Origin: Sphingomonas sp. MA1305
GTDB lineage: Bacteria; Pseudomonadota; Alphaproteobacteria; Sphingomonadales; Sphingomonadaceae
Reading direction: 5' to 3'
DNA length: 64,000 bases
Assembly (NCBI RefSeq): GCF_016107325.1
Contig: NZ_RCVT01000001.1
Span: 248,001 to 312,000 of the forward strand
The notes under the pieces: generated by a model
The model's input: only the letters and a program-made list of their open reading frames with translations
Databases searched by the model: none
Told to the model about the DNA's origin: nothing
Part shown: in pieces, positions 1 through 8,469 of the stretch
How positions within the stretch are numbered: the stretch's first letter is position 1
Layout of the letters: each line of letters begins with the position of its first letter
Made by a program: the position numbers and the translations under genes

Positions 1-2100
1 CAGCACGTCCTCCGGCTCGGCGATCCAATAGGCTTCCGGGAAGCGCCGCACGAATCGCTCGAAGCGCGCCGCGTCCCAGCCCAATGTGTCGCGCAGCGCC
101 GCCTGCTTGGCGACGATCCGCTCGCCGCGGCCGCGCTGTTTGTGGCCGAGGCGCAGGACCTCCTCGGCCTGTTCGTACAGATCGCCGAGCAGCTGCCGCT
201 TCCAGCCGTTCCACGTGCCAGGCCCGACCGCGCGGATGTCGACGACGGTCAGGCACAGCAGCAGACGCAACCGCTCCGCGCTCTGCACCACCGCGCAGAA
301 ATCGAGGATCGTCTTGAAGTCGGCGAGGTCGCGCTTGAACGCGGTCGCGGACATCAGCAGGTGAAAGCGCACCAGCCAGGCGACCGTCTCCGTCTCCGCC
401 GGGGTCAGGCCGAAGCGCGGACACAGCCGCTCGGCGACCTCCGCACCCAGGATCGAATGATCGCCGCCGCGCCCCTTGGCGATGTCATGCAGCAGGACGG
501 CGACGTAGAGGACGCGCCGCGACACGATCTGCTTGATGATCGCCGAGGCGATCGGATGGTCGTCCTTCAGCAGACCACGGTCGATGCGGCTGAGCAGGCC
601 GATCGCGCGGATCGTGTGCTCGTCGACCGTGTAATGGTGGTACATGTCGAACTGCATCTGCGCGGCGACGCGGCCGAAATCGGGCACGAAGCGGCCGAAC
701 ACCCCGGCTTCGTTCATCCAGCGCAGCACCAGTTCGGGATCGCGCGGGCTGGTCAGTACGTCGAGGAACAGGGCGTTCGCCCGCGGATCGCGGCGATGCT
801 CGTCGATCAGCTTGGCGTCGCGCGTCGCGGCGCGCCAGGCGAGCGGATGGATCTCGACGCCGTGCAGGTCGGCGAGCTGGAACATCTCGATCAGCCGCAC
901 CGGGTCCTTGCGGAAGAAGTCGTCGTCCGGGATCGCCAGCCGTCCGCGGTCGAGCACGAAGCCGTGCAGCTTGCGCGGCCGGCGCCGGATCGTCGGCAGC
1001 CCGAACCGCCGCCCGCGCGCCGCGAACCGCTCGTCGAGGTGGGTCAGGAACAGCCCGGTCAGCGTGCCGACGGTGCGCGCCTGCAGGAAGTAATATTGCA
1101 TGAACCGTTCGACCGCCGGCTTCCCCGGCCGGTCGGAAAAGCGCATCCGCGCCGCGATCTCGCGCTGCACGTCGAAGGTCAGCCGGTCCTCCGCCCGTTT
1201 GGTGATGCTGTGCAAATGGCAGCGCACCGCCTGCAGAAAGTTATCGGCGCGGTGGAACAGGCGGTATTCGTCGTGGGTCAGCAGCCCGACCCCGACCAGG
1301 TCTTTGCCCTGCTGGACGTTGTAGACGTATTTGCCGATCCAGAAGAGCGCGTGCAGATCGCGCAGGCCGCCCTTGCCCTCCTTGACGTTGGGCTCGACGA
1401 CATAGCGGGTGTCGCCCATCTTGCGGTGACGGGCGTCGCGCTCGGCCAGTTTGTCGGCGATGAAGGCGCGTTCGGTGCCATGCTGCACCTCGGCGCGGAA
1501 ACGGCGCGACGCCTCTTCGTACAGCAACGTGTCGCCGGTGACGTAGCGGCCTTCGAGCAGCGCGGTGCGGATCGTCCCGTCCGCCTTCGCCTGACGCACC
1601 ATCTCATCGATGCTGCGGCTGGAATGGCCGACCTTGAGGCCCAGGTCCCACAGCGCATAGAGCATCGATTCGATGACCTGCTCCGCCCAGGGCGTCTGTT
1701 TGCCCGGCGTCAGGAAGCCGATGTCGACGTCCGAATAGGGTGCCATCTCGCCACGGCCGTAGCCGCCCACCGCGATCAGCGTCAGCCGCTCGCCGCTGGT
1801 CGGATTGTGCAGCGGGTGGAGACGCTGCGTGGCGAGATCGAACAGCAGGCGCAGCAATTGGTCGACCAGATAGGCCTGAGCATGCGACGCCTCCAGCCCG
1901 CGCGACGGATGGGCGAGCAGTCGCCGCTCGACCTCGGCACGCCCCTCGACAAGCGCGCGCTTGAGCAGGACGGCGACTTGGTTGCGCAGCGGCGTCCCGT
2001 CCGCGTCGAGCGCGGCGATGGTTTCGGCAAGCAGGCGCCGGTCGATGATCGCGCGGCGGTTGGGCAGATGGTCGAAGCGGCCGGACATGCGCGGGGTCAT
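1..2100 (-). CDS. glnD: [Protein-PII] uridylyltransferase / uridylyl-removing enzyme GlnD, partial at left edge
   Basis: GlnD senses glutamine and attaches or removes UMP on PII (GlnB, encoded at 41084-41422), so setting glutamine synthetase activity and nitrogen-regulated transcription. I translated it from the ATG at 2100. 700 codons are present, and the C-terminal part, where the family carries two glutamine-sensing ACT domains, lies outside the window. The nucleotidyltransferase motif GGYGRGE is at residues 112-118, followed by the catalytic SDVD (123-126). An HD-domain motif (LLHDIAKG) near residue 535 is the uridylyl-removing site. It follows mutS by 22 bp on the same strand, so co-transcription is likely. 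A second in-frame ATG at 2088 is possible. Identity is firm; the missing end is a window effect. Confidence 0.95.
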   Translation of the reverse strand, partial: MTPRMSGRFDHLPNRRAIIDRRLLAETIAALDADGTPLRNQVAVLLKRALVEGRAEVERRLLAHPSRGLEASHAQAYLVDQLLRLLFDLATQRLHPLHNPTSGERLTLIAVGGYGRGEMAPYSDVDIGFLTPGKQTPWAEQVIESMLYALWDLGLKVGHSSRSIDEMVRQAKADGTIRTALLEGRYVTGDTLLYEEASRRFRAEVQHGTERAFIADKLAERDARHRKMGDTRYVVEPNVKEGKGGLRDLHALFWIGKYVYNVQQGKDLVGVGLLTHDEYRLFHRADNFLQAVRCHLHSITKRAEDRLTFDVQREIAARMRFSDRPGKPAVERFMQYYFLQARTVGTLTGLFLTHLDERFAARGRRFGLPTIRRRPRKLHGFVLDRGRLAIPDDDFFRKDPVRLIEMFQLADLHGVEIHPLAWRAATRDAKLIDEHRRDPRANALFLDVLTSPRDPELVLRWMNEAGVFGRFVPDFGRVAAQMQFDMYHHYTVDEHTIRAIGLLSRIDRGLLKDDHPIASAIIKQIVSRRVLYVAVLLHDIAKGRGGDHSILGAEVAERLCPRFGLTPAETETVAWLVRFHLLMSATAFKRDLADFKTILDFCAVVQSAERLRLLLCLTVVDIRAVGPGTWNGWKRQLLGDLYEQAEEVLRLGHKQRGRGERIVAKQAALRDTLGWDAARFERFVRRFPEAYWIAEPEDVL

Positions 2101-2122
2101 AGCCGCTTCGGGGTTAACGCCG

Positions 2123-4720
2123 CTATCCCTCGCGCGCCAAGGCCTTCAGCCGGTAGAGCGTGTCGAGCGCCTCGCGCGGGGTCAGCGCGTCGATGTCGAG
2201 CGCCTCCACCTCGGCGCGGATCGCGTCGCACGTCTCCTCCTCGACCTGGGCGGCGGCGGCGAAAAGCGGCAAATCGTCGAGACCCGCGGCAAGGCCGCCG
2301 GTCTTGGCACGGCCCGCTTCCAGCTTGGCGAGCACCGCCTTGGCACGCGCCACCGTCGCCGGCGGCATGCCGGCGAGCCGCGCCACCGCCAGGCCGTAGC
2401 TGCGATCCGCCGGCCCGTCGGCGAGTTCGTGGAGCAGCACCAGCTCGCCCTTCCACTCGCGGGCGCGGACATGATGCAGCGACAGCGCGTCGCAGCGTTC
2501 CGCCAGCCGGGTCAGCTCGTGATAATGGGTCGCGAACAGGCAGCGGCAGCGATTGTCCTCGTGGATCGCCTCGACTACCGCCCAGGCGATGGCGAGCCCG
2601 TCATAGGTCGAGGTGCCGCGCCCGACCTCGTCGAGGATGACGAAGCTGCGCGGCGTCGCCTGCGCCAGGATCGCCGCGGTTTCGACCATCTCGACCATGA
2701 AGGTCGAGCGGCCGCGCGCGAGATTGTCCGACGCGCCGACCCGGCTGAACAGGCGGTCGACCAGACCGAGCGTCGCCTTGGTTGCCGGCACGAACCCGCC
2801 CGCCTGGGCAAGCACCGCGATCAGTGCATTCTGGCGCAGGAAGGTCGACTTGCCGCCCATGTTCGGCCCGGTGACGAGCCACAGGCGCGACCGTTCGCCC
2901 AGCACGCAATCGTTGGCGACGAACCGATCACCCGCGCGGGCCAGCGCCGCCTCGACGACCGGGTGGCGGCCGCCGGTTACCTCGAAACAGGCGTGGTCGA
3001 CCAAGGTCGGGCGGCTCCACCCACCCTCAACCGCACGCTCCGCCAGGCCGGCGGCGACGTCGATCCGGGCTAGCGCGTCGGCGGTGGCGGCGATCGCCTC
3101 GCGGGTCGCCAGTGCGGCGGCGGTCAGTTCCTCGAGGTGCGCCGCTTCCGCCGCCAGGGCATGGGCGCCGGCCTGCGACACCTTGGCCGCGACCTCGTGC
3201 AGCGCCGGCGTGTTGAAGCGGACGACGCCGGCCAGCGTCTGGCGATGGGTATAGCCGCTGTCCGGCTTCATCAGCGCGTCCGCCGACCGGGCGGGCACCT
3301 CGACGTGATAGCCCAGCACATTGTTGTGGCGGACCTTGAGCGTGGCGATACCGGTCGCGGCCTTCATCTCCGCCTCCAGCGCGGCGATCGCCCGTCGTCC
3401 ACCGGCGCCGGCGTCGCGCAGGTCGTCCAGCGCGACGTCGTAGCCGGCGGCGATATAGCCGCCGTCGCCGGCGTCGATCGGCGGCGAAGGGACCAGGGCG
3501 CGCTTGAGCAGGTCGATCAGCTGGCCATGGCCGCGCAGCTGCGGCGCGAGCCGGGCGAGCAACGTCAGCGGCGCCTCGATCTGCCCCAGCCGCTCGCCGA
3601 GCTGCCACGCACCGTCCAGCCCGTCGCGCAATTGGCCGAGATCGCGCGGGGATCCCCGGCCTGCCGCCAGCCGCCCGAGTGCGCGGCCGATGTCGGGCAA
3701 GGCGCGCAACGTCGTGCGGACCTGCTCGCGCAAGGCGGGCTGGTCGTGGAAGAACTGGACGAGATCGAGCCGCGCCTCGATCGTCGCGCGATCCATCAGC
3801 GGCGCACCGAGATCGCCGGCCAGCGCGCGGGCGCCGGCGCCGGTGACGGTGCGGTCGATCGCGTCGAGCAGCGATCCCTTGCGCTGGCCGCCCGTGGTGC
3901 AGGTCAGCTCCAGGCTCTCGCGGGTCGCGGCGTCGATCGCCATCGTTGCCGCCGCGCTGGCGAGCACCGGCGGGCGCAGGAAGGGCAGGGCGCCCTTGGC
4001 GGTATGTTCGAGATAGGCGACGAGGCCGCCCGCCGCGGCCAGCGCCGCGCGACCGAACTGGCCGAAGCCGTCGAGCGTCGCGACACCGAAGAGCGCCTTC
4101 AGCCGCGCCTCCGCCGCGCCGCTGTCGAACGTCTGCCTGGGGCGCAGGCTGGTCGCCGCGGCGGCGTGGTCGCTGGTCTCGGCGGCAACCACTTCCGCCG
4201 CGCCGAGCCGGGCGAGTTCGGCACCCAGGGATTCGGCCGGGCAGTCGATCACCTCGAACCGGCCGGTCGATACGTCGGCCGCCGCCAGCGCGACCGCGCC
4301 ACCCGCCTCGCCGATCGCGACACACCAATTGTCGGCGCGCGCGTCGAGCAGCGCCTCCTCGGTCAGCGTGCCGGCGGTGACGAAGCGGACGATGGCACGA
4401 TTGACCAACGCCTTCGACCCGCGCGCTTTTCGCGCCGCTTCCGGGCTCTCGGTCTGTTCGGCGATGGCGACGCGGTGGCCGGCCTTGATGAGGCGCTGGA
4501 GGTAGGCGGTGGCGGCGTGGACGGGCACGCCGCACATCGGCACCTTCTCGCCGCCATGTTCGCCGCGCGAGGTCAGCGCGATGTCGAGCACGCCGGCGGC
4601 GACGCGCGCGTCGTCAAAGAACAATTCGAAGAAATCGCCCATGCGGTAGAACAGCAGGCAGTCCTCGGCCTCGGCCTTCAGGCTGAGATATTGCGCCATC
4701 ATCGGGGTGGGTGCGGTCAT
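2123..4720 (-). CDS. mutS: DNA mismatch repair ATPase MutS
   Basis: MutS recognises mispaired and slipped bases and recruits MutL in cytosolic mismatch repair. The 865-residue product is of normal MutS length. The N-terminal mismatch-binding domain carries the FYRMGDFFELFF segment (about residues 25-36) with the wedge Phe region. The ATPase at the C-terminal end shows Walker A GPNMGGKST (about residue 615), Walker B with ILDEVGRGTSTYDG, and FATHYHELT. The start ATG at 4720 gives the usual short extension before the conserved QYL segment. It is divergent from maeB across a 148-bp gap and is followed closely by glnD. Nothing looks truncated. Confidence 0.98.
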   Translation of the reverse strand: MTAPTPMMAQYLSLKAEAEDCLLFYRMGDFFELFFDDARVAAGVLDIALTSRGEHGGEKVPMCGVPVHAATAYLQRLIKAGHRVAIAEQTESPEAARKARGSKALVNRAIVRFVTAGTLTEEALLDARADNWCVAIGEAGGAVALAAADVSTGRFEVIDCPAESLGAELARLGAAEVVAAETSDHAAAATSLRPRQTFDSGAAEARLKALFGVATLDGFGQFGRAALAAAGGLVAYLEHTAKGALPFLRPPVLASAAATMAIDAATRESLELTCTTGGQRKGSLLDAIDRTVTGAGARALAGDLGAPLMDRATIEARLDLVQFFHDQPALREQVRTTLRALPDIGRALGRLAAGRGSPRDLGQLRDGLDGAWQLGERLGQIEAPLTLLARLAPQLRGHGQLIDLLKRALVPSPPIDAGDGGYIAAGYDVALDDLRDAGAGGRRAIAALEAEMKAATGIATLKVRHNNVLGYHVEVPARSADALMKPDSGYTHRQTLAGVVRFNTPALHEVAAKVSQAGAHALAAEAAHLEELTAAALATREAIAATADALARIDVAAGLAERAVEGGWSRPTLVDHACFEVTGGRHPVVEAALARAGDRFVANDCVLGERSRLWLVTGPNMGGKSTFLRQNALIAVLAQAGGFVPATKATLGLVDRLFSRVGASDNLARGRSTFMVEMVETAAILAQATPRSFVILDEVGRGTSTYDGLAIAWAVVEAIHEDNRCRCLFATHYHELTRLAERCDALSLHHVRAREWKGELVLLHELADGPADRSYGLAVARLAGMPPATVARAKAVLAKLEAGRAKTGGLAAGLDDLPLFAAAAQVEEETCDAIRAEVEALDIDALTPREALDTLYRLKALAREG

Positions 4721-4868
4721 CGTGCGGGGGTGCTGTTCATCGTTCGATCGGGCGCTCGGCGCGGGCCTGCGGGCTATAGGTCGCAGCCCCGGAGATGCCT
4801 AGCACGGGTTGAAAGGCCGGTCCTAAACGGTCAAGAGCCGTAGCGTCCCCAGCCGCCAGCGAGGTCCC

Positions 4869-7124
4869 ATGTCCGAAGAAGCGTCCCTACAGTTCTCCGA
4901 GCGCGAGGCGTTGCTGTTCCATTCGGAGGGGCGCCCCGGCAAAATCGAGATCGTCGCGTCCAAGCCGATGGCGACGCAGCGCGACCTGGCGCTGGCCTAT
5001 TCGCCCGGCGTCGCGGTGCCGGTGCAGGCAATCGCCGACGATCCCGCCACCGCCTATGATTACACTGCCAAAGGCAATCTGGTCGCCGTCATCTCCAACG
5101 GCACCGCCATTCTCGGCCTCGGCAATCTGGGCGCGCTCGCCTCCAAGCCGGTAATGGAGGGCAAGGCGGTGCTCTTCAAGCGCTTCGCCGACGTCGATTC
5201 GATCGACATCGAGCTGAAGACCGAGGACGTGAACCGCTTCATCGACGCGGTCGAGCTGATGGAGCCGAGCTTCGGCGGCATCAACCTCGAAGACATCAAG
5301 GCCCCCGAATGCTTCATCATCGAGCAGGCGCTGCGCGAGAAGATGAACATCCCGGTCTTCCATGACGACCAGCACGGCACCGCGATCATCTGCGCCGCCG
5401 GGCTGATCAACGCCTGCCTGCTGACCGGGCGCAAGCTTCAGGACATCCGCGTCGTCGTCAATGGCGCCGGCGCGGCGGCGATCGCCTGCACCGAGCTGAT
5501 GAAGGCGATGGGCGTACGCCACGACCATGTCATCATGTGCGACAAGACCGGCGTCATCTACCAAGGCCGCGACGACGTGAACCAGTGGCAGTCGGCGCAT
5601 GCCGCCGCCACCGACCGCCGCACGCTGAAGGAGGCTCTGGTCGGCGCCGACGTGTTCATCGGCCTGTCCGCCGCCGGCGCGCTGAAGGGCGACATGGTGC
5701 TCGAGATGGCCGACGCGCCGATCATCTTCGCCATGGCCAATCCGGTGCCGGAGATCCTGCCGGAAGAGGCGAAGACGGCGCGCCCCGACGCGATCATCGC
5801 CACCGGCCGGTCGGATTATCCGAACCAGGTCAACAACGTGCTGGGCTTCCCCTTCATCTTCCGCGGCGCGCTGGACGTGCGCGCGACGGGGATCAACGAC
5901 GACATGAAGATCGCCGCGGCCAAGGCGATCGCCGACCTCGCCCGCGAGCGCGTGCCGGAAGAGGTGGCGGTCGCCTATGGCGTCAGCCACAGCTTCGGCC
6001 CCGACTATATCATCCCGGCGCCGTTCGACCCGCGGCTGATGGAGGAGGTGCCCGCCGCGGTCGCCAAGGCGGCAATGGATTCGGGCGTCGCGACCAAGCC
6101 GATCCTCGACATGCAGGCCTATCGCCAGAGCCTGCGGGCGCGGCTCAACCCGACCACGTCGGTGCTGACCCTGGCCTATGAGGGCGCGCGGGCGCGGCCG
6201 AAGCGCGTGCTGTTCGCGGAGGGCGAGGAGGAAGTCGTGCTGCGCGCGGCCATCGCCTTCAAGGAGGGCGGCTACGGAACGCCGGTGCTGGTCGGCCGCG
6301 ACGACGTGCGCGACCGCTTGCGCGACCTCGGCGTCAACCCGGACGATTACGAGCTGCACAACAGCCGCGTCTCGCCGCTGGTGCCGAAGATGGTCGACTT
6401 CGTCTACGGCCGGCTGCAGCGGCGCGGCTATCTGCGCCGCGACGTCGAGCGGATGATCAACCAAGACCGCAACGTCTTCGGCTCCGCGCTGCTGCAGCTG
6501 GGCGAGGCGGATGCGATGATCACCGGCATCACCCGCACCTGGGCCGAATCGATGCGCCAGGTGAAGCGGGTGATCGATCCGGAGGCGGGCCGCACCCCCT
6601 TCGGCATCCACATCATGGTCGGCCAGAGCCACACCGTGTTCATCGCCGACACCACGGTCAACGAGCGGCCGACGGGCGAACAGCTCGCCGACTTCGCCGA
6701 GCAGACCGCGCAGGTCGCGCGTCGCATGGGCCACGAGCCGCGCGTCGCGATGCTGAGCTATTCGACCTTCGGCAACCCCAAGGGTGCCTGGGTCGACAAT
6801 ATCCGCGAGGCGGTGGCGGTGCTCGACGGACGTCAGGTCGGCTTCGAATATGAGGGCGAGATGCCGCCCGACGTCGCGCTCAATCCGCGCCAGCTGGCCA
6901 ATTACCCGTTCGCGCGCCTGTCGGGGCCGGCCAACATCCTGATCATGCCGGGCCTGCAATCGGCGCACATTTCCGCCAAATTGCTGCGCGAGCTGGGCGG
7001 CGACAGCGTGATCGGACCGATGCTGATCGGCATGGAAAAGCCGGTGCAGATCGCGCCGATGACCTCGACCGCGAGCGAGCTGGTGACGCTGGCGGTGCTG
7101 GCGGCGGGCGGCATCGCGCGCTGA
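4869..7124 (+). CDS. maeB: NADP-dependent malic enzyme with C-terminal phosphotransacetylase-like domain
   Basis: This enzyme oxidatively decarboxylates malate to pyruvate with NADP reduction, linking the TCA cycle to pyruvate and NADPH supply. The 751-residue product is the long ME-PTA hybrid. Residues 1 to about 420 are the malic enzyme part, with LAYSPGVAVP near residue 37 and a Rossmann segment VVVNGAGAAAIACTEL. Residues from about 430 resemble phosphate acetyltransferase, starting at RPKRVLFAEGEEEVVLRAA. In characterised hybrids this domain is regulatory and has little or no transacetylase activity; that is family knowledge and not visible here. Start ATG follows GCGAGGTCCC. It stands alone, divergent from mutS. 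Confidence 0.95.
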   Translation: MSEEASLQFSEREALLFHSEGRPGKIEIVASKPMATQRDLALAYSPGVAVPVQAIADDPATAYDYTAKGNLVAVISNGTAILGLGNLGALASKPVMEGKAVLFKRFADVDSIDIELKTEDVNRFIDAVELMEPSFGGINLEDIKAPECFIIEQALREKMNIPVFHDDQHGTAIICAAGLINACLLTGRKLQDIRVVVNGAGAAAIACTELMKAMGVRHDHVIMCDKTGVIYQGRDDVNQWQSAHAAATDRRTLKEALVGADVFIGLSAAGALKGDMVLEMADAPIIFAMANPVPEILPEEAKTARPDAIIATGRSDYPNQVNNVLGFPFIFRGALDVRATGINDDMKIAAAKAIADLARERVPEEVAVAYGVSHSFGPDYIIPAPFDPRLMEEVPAAVAKAAMDSGVATKPILDMQAYRQSLRARLNPTTSVLTLAYEGARARPKRVLFAEGEEEVVLRAAIAFKEGGYGTPVLVGRDDVRDRLRDLGVNPDDYELHNSRVSPLVPKMVDFVYGRLQRRGYLRRDVERMINQDRNVFGSALLQLGEADAMITGITRTWAESMRQVKRVIDPEAGRTPFGIHIMVGQSHTVFIADTTVNERPTGEQLADFAEQTAQVARRMGHEPRVAMLSYSTFGNPKGAWVDNIREAVAVLDGRQVGFEYEGEMPPDVALNPRQLANYPFARLSGPANILIMPGLQSAHISAKLLRELGGDSVIGPMLIGMEKPVQIAPMTSTASELVTLAVLAAGGIAR

Positions 7125-7202
7125 CGGTGGCTTCGGAAGGTCTCAAAAGTCTCACGGATCGCGGGGCGCGGACCCCCGCGAGCGCCGACGGCTGCCCGAG
7201 TC

Positions 7203-7220
7203 TTGACACTTTTGACACTT
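7203..7220. repeat. Perfect tandem repeat of TTGACACTT
   Basis: Two abutting 9-bp copies, each beginning TTGACA, which also resembles a sigma-70 -35 box. It lies about 80 bp past the maeB stop in gene-free DNA, with a looser echo (GTCTCA AAAGTCTCA) upstream near 7140. No gene starts downstream on the + strand, so a promoter role is not supported. Confidence 0.6.
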
Positions 7221-7299
7221 GAACGAAAAGTCTGCCGCGCTTCTGCTTTGCGAATGTTGCGCAGAGCGCGCGTTGGGTGTCGACGATGAGAAAAAGCCT

Positions 7300-7327
7300 C
7301 CGTGCTCCTGCGTGCGCAGGAGCACGG
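7300..7327. repeat. Hairpin with 13-bp perfect arms
   Basis: CCGTGCTCCTGCG, then TG, then the exact reverse complement. There is no following T run on either strand, so it is not a canonical intrinsic terminator. The 2-nt centre makes it nearly a continuous palindrome. It may still end or stabilise the convergent transcripts. Confidence 0.6.
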
Positions 7328-7453
7328 ATGCCGACGAGGTTAGCGGCGCACGATCTTGTAGGACAGCGCTGAATGCCCGCCCGACATTCCACGGGCGGAG
7401 GACGCAGAAGGATCGACCGACATACGGCATCGCAGGCTTTGGAAACGCCCTGC

Positions 7454-7549
7454 CGTCACTCCCGCAAAGGCGGGAATCCAGACGCGCGGAGGCTGCTTGT
7501 AGAGCCGTGACGTCAGGGGTTCTGGATCCCCGCCTCCGCGGGGATGACG
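7454..7549. repeat. 96-bp palindromic element bounded by CGTCA/TGACG
   Basis: The left arm runs CGTCACTCCCGCAAAGGCGG and on to ATCCAGA. The right arm runs TCTGGATCCCCGCC to GGGGATGACG. The arms are imperfect inverted copies and each arm can fold on itself (CCCGC..GCGGG). The same boundaries and length recur at 9812-9907 and 10708-10804. It is a REP/BIME-like intergenic element by structure. Confidence 0.75.
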
Positions 7550-7569
7550 AACCATGGCGTCGATCGGCC

Positions 7570-8358
7570 CTAGCCGTCGATGCTCGTTCCGAGGGCCGCA
7601 TGGACGAGGCCGCCGTCGACGGTGATCGTCTCGCCAATGACATAGTCGCCGGCGCGGCTGGCGAGATAGATGGCGGCACCGGCCATGTCCTCGTCGGTGC
7701 CGATCCGTCCGGCCGGAATCGCCTGCGCCACCGCCTCGCCGTGGTCGCGGGCGGCGCGGTTCATCTCGCTGGCGAAGGCGCCGGGTGCTATCGAGGTGAC
7801 GTTGACGTGGTCGCGCACCAGCCGCGCCGCCATGCGCTTGGTGAGGTAGATCAGCGCCGCCTTGGACGCCTGGTAGCTGTAGGTTTCCCAGGGATTGAGC
7901 CGCTGGCCGTCGATCGAGGTGATGTTGATCACCTTGGCCGGACGGGCGGGGGCTCCCGCCGCCTTGAGCAGGCCGTGCAGCGCCTGGGTCAGGAAGAAGG
8001 GTGATTTGACGTTGAGGTCCATCACCTTGTCCCAGCCGCTTTCCGGAAACTCCTCGAACGGCACGCCCCAGGCGGCGCCTGCGTTGTTGACGAGGATGTC
8101 GAGCCGTTCCTCGCGTTCGGCAAGGGCAGCGGCGAGGGCGCGGACGCCGTCGACGGTCGAGACGTCGGCGGGCAGGGGGATGCAGTTCGGGCCGAGCGCG
8201 GCGGCGGTCTCCTCGCAGGCGCCCGCCTTGCGGCTGGAGATGTAGACGCGCGCGCCCTGCGCGACGAATCCGGCGGCGATCATCCGGCCAATGCCGCGGC
8301 TGCCGCCGGTGACCAGGGCGATGCGGCCGTCGAGGCGGAACAGGTCGGTGGTGTTCAT
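7570..8358 (-). CDS. SDR-family NAD(P)-dependent oxidoreductase
   Basis: A classical short-chain dehydrogenase/reductase of 262 residues; the substrate cannot be told from sequence. The cofactor motif TGGSRGIG lies near residues 17-24, NNAG near 95, and the active-site YSYQASK with catalytic Tyr and Lys near residue 165. The C-terminus has ITVDGG, usual for the family. I chose ATG at 8358 over the longer frame because LFRLDGRIALVTGG then begins at the normal distance and GGGAGGGGAGC lies just upstream. That ribosome-binding site is the outer end of the repeat at 8363-8463. The gene follows an acyl-CoA dehydrogenase on the same strand, hinting at a shared acyl or alcohol catabolic role (inference). 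Confidence 0.88.
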   Translation of the reverse strand: MNTTDLFRLDGRIALVTGGSRGIGRMIAAGFVAQGARVYISSRKAGACEETAAALGPNCIPLPADVSTVDGVRALAAALAEREERLDILVNNAGAAWGVPFEEFPESGWDKVMDLNVKSPFFLTQALHGLLKAAGAPARPAKVINITSIDGQRLNPWETYSYQASKAALIYLTKRMAARLVRDHVNVTSIAPGAFASEMNRAARDHGEAVAQAIPAGRIGTDEDMAGAAIYLASRAGDYVIGETITVDGGLVHAALGTSIDG

Positions 8359-8362
8359 GATG

Positions 8363-8463
8363 CTCCCCTCCCGCTTGCGGGAGGGGCTGGGGGAGGGCCG
8401 TCCGCGCGCGGTGATGATCGTGATTCTGCCCTCCCCCGACCCCTCCCGCAAGCGGGAGGGGAG
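8363..8463. repeat. 101-bp double-hairpin GC repeat supplying a ribosome-binding site
   Basis: It opens CTCCCCTCCCGC ttgc GGGAGGGG and closes CCCCTCCCGC aagc GGGAGGGGAG, so each end is a hairpin and the two ends are inverted copies, with GGGGGAGGGC and GCCCTCCCCC pairing inside. It fills the gap between the acyl-CoA dehydrogenase stop (8470) and the SDR start (8358). On the minus strand its last bases form the Shine-Dalgarno of the SDR gene. Related elements lie at 18140, 41936 and 63349. Confidence 0.8.
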
Positions 8464-8469
8464 AATAGG

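Larger units (their letters stand above)
7125..7569. other. Gene-free convergent region with three repeat structures
   Basis: 445 bp between the ends of maeB and the SDR gene, which converge here. Open frames crossing it have no recognisable protein character. It contains a tandem 9-bp repeat (7203-7220), a 13-bp-arm hairpin (7300-7327) and a 96-bp palindromic element (7454-7549), each listed separately. I see no T-rich intrinsic terminator for maeB. Confidence 0.7.

Noticed and set aside
142..2640. 832-codon open frame on the + strand
   Set aside because: It lies antisense to glnD and mutS, whose motifs are unmistakable. Its product is Arg/Gln/His/Asp-rich with no motif, a common result of GC-rich codons read backwards.
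4887..6968. 693-codon minus-strand frame opposite maeB
   Set aside because: Antisense shadow; composition is His/Arg/Asp/Leu-rich without motifs.
7219..8004. 261-codon + strand frame running from gene-free DNA into the SDR gene
   Set aside because: It crosses a palindromic repeat and is antisense to a clear SDR reductase.
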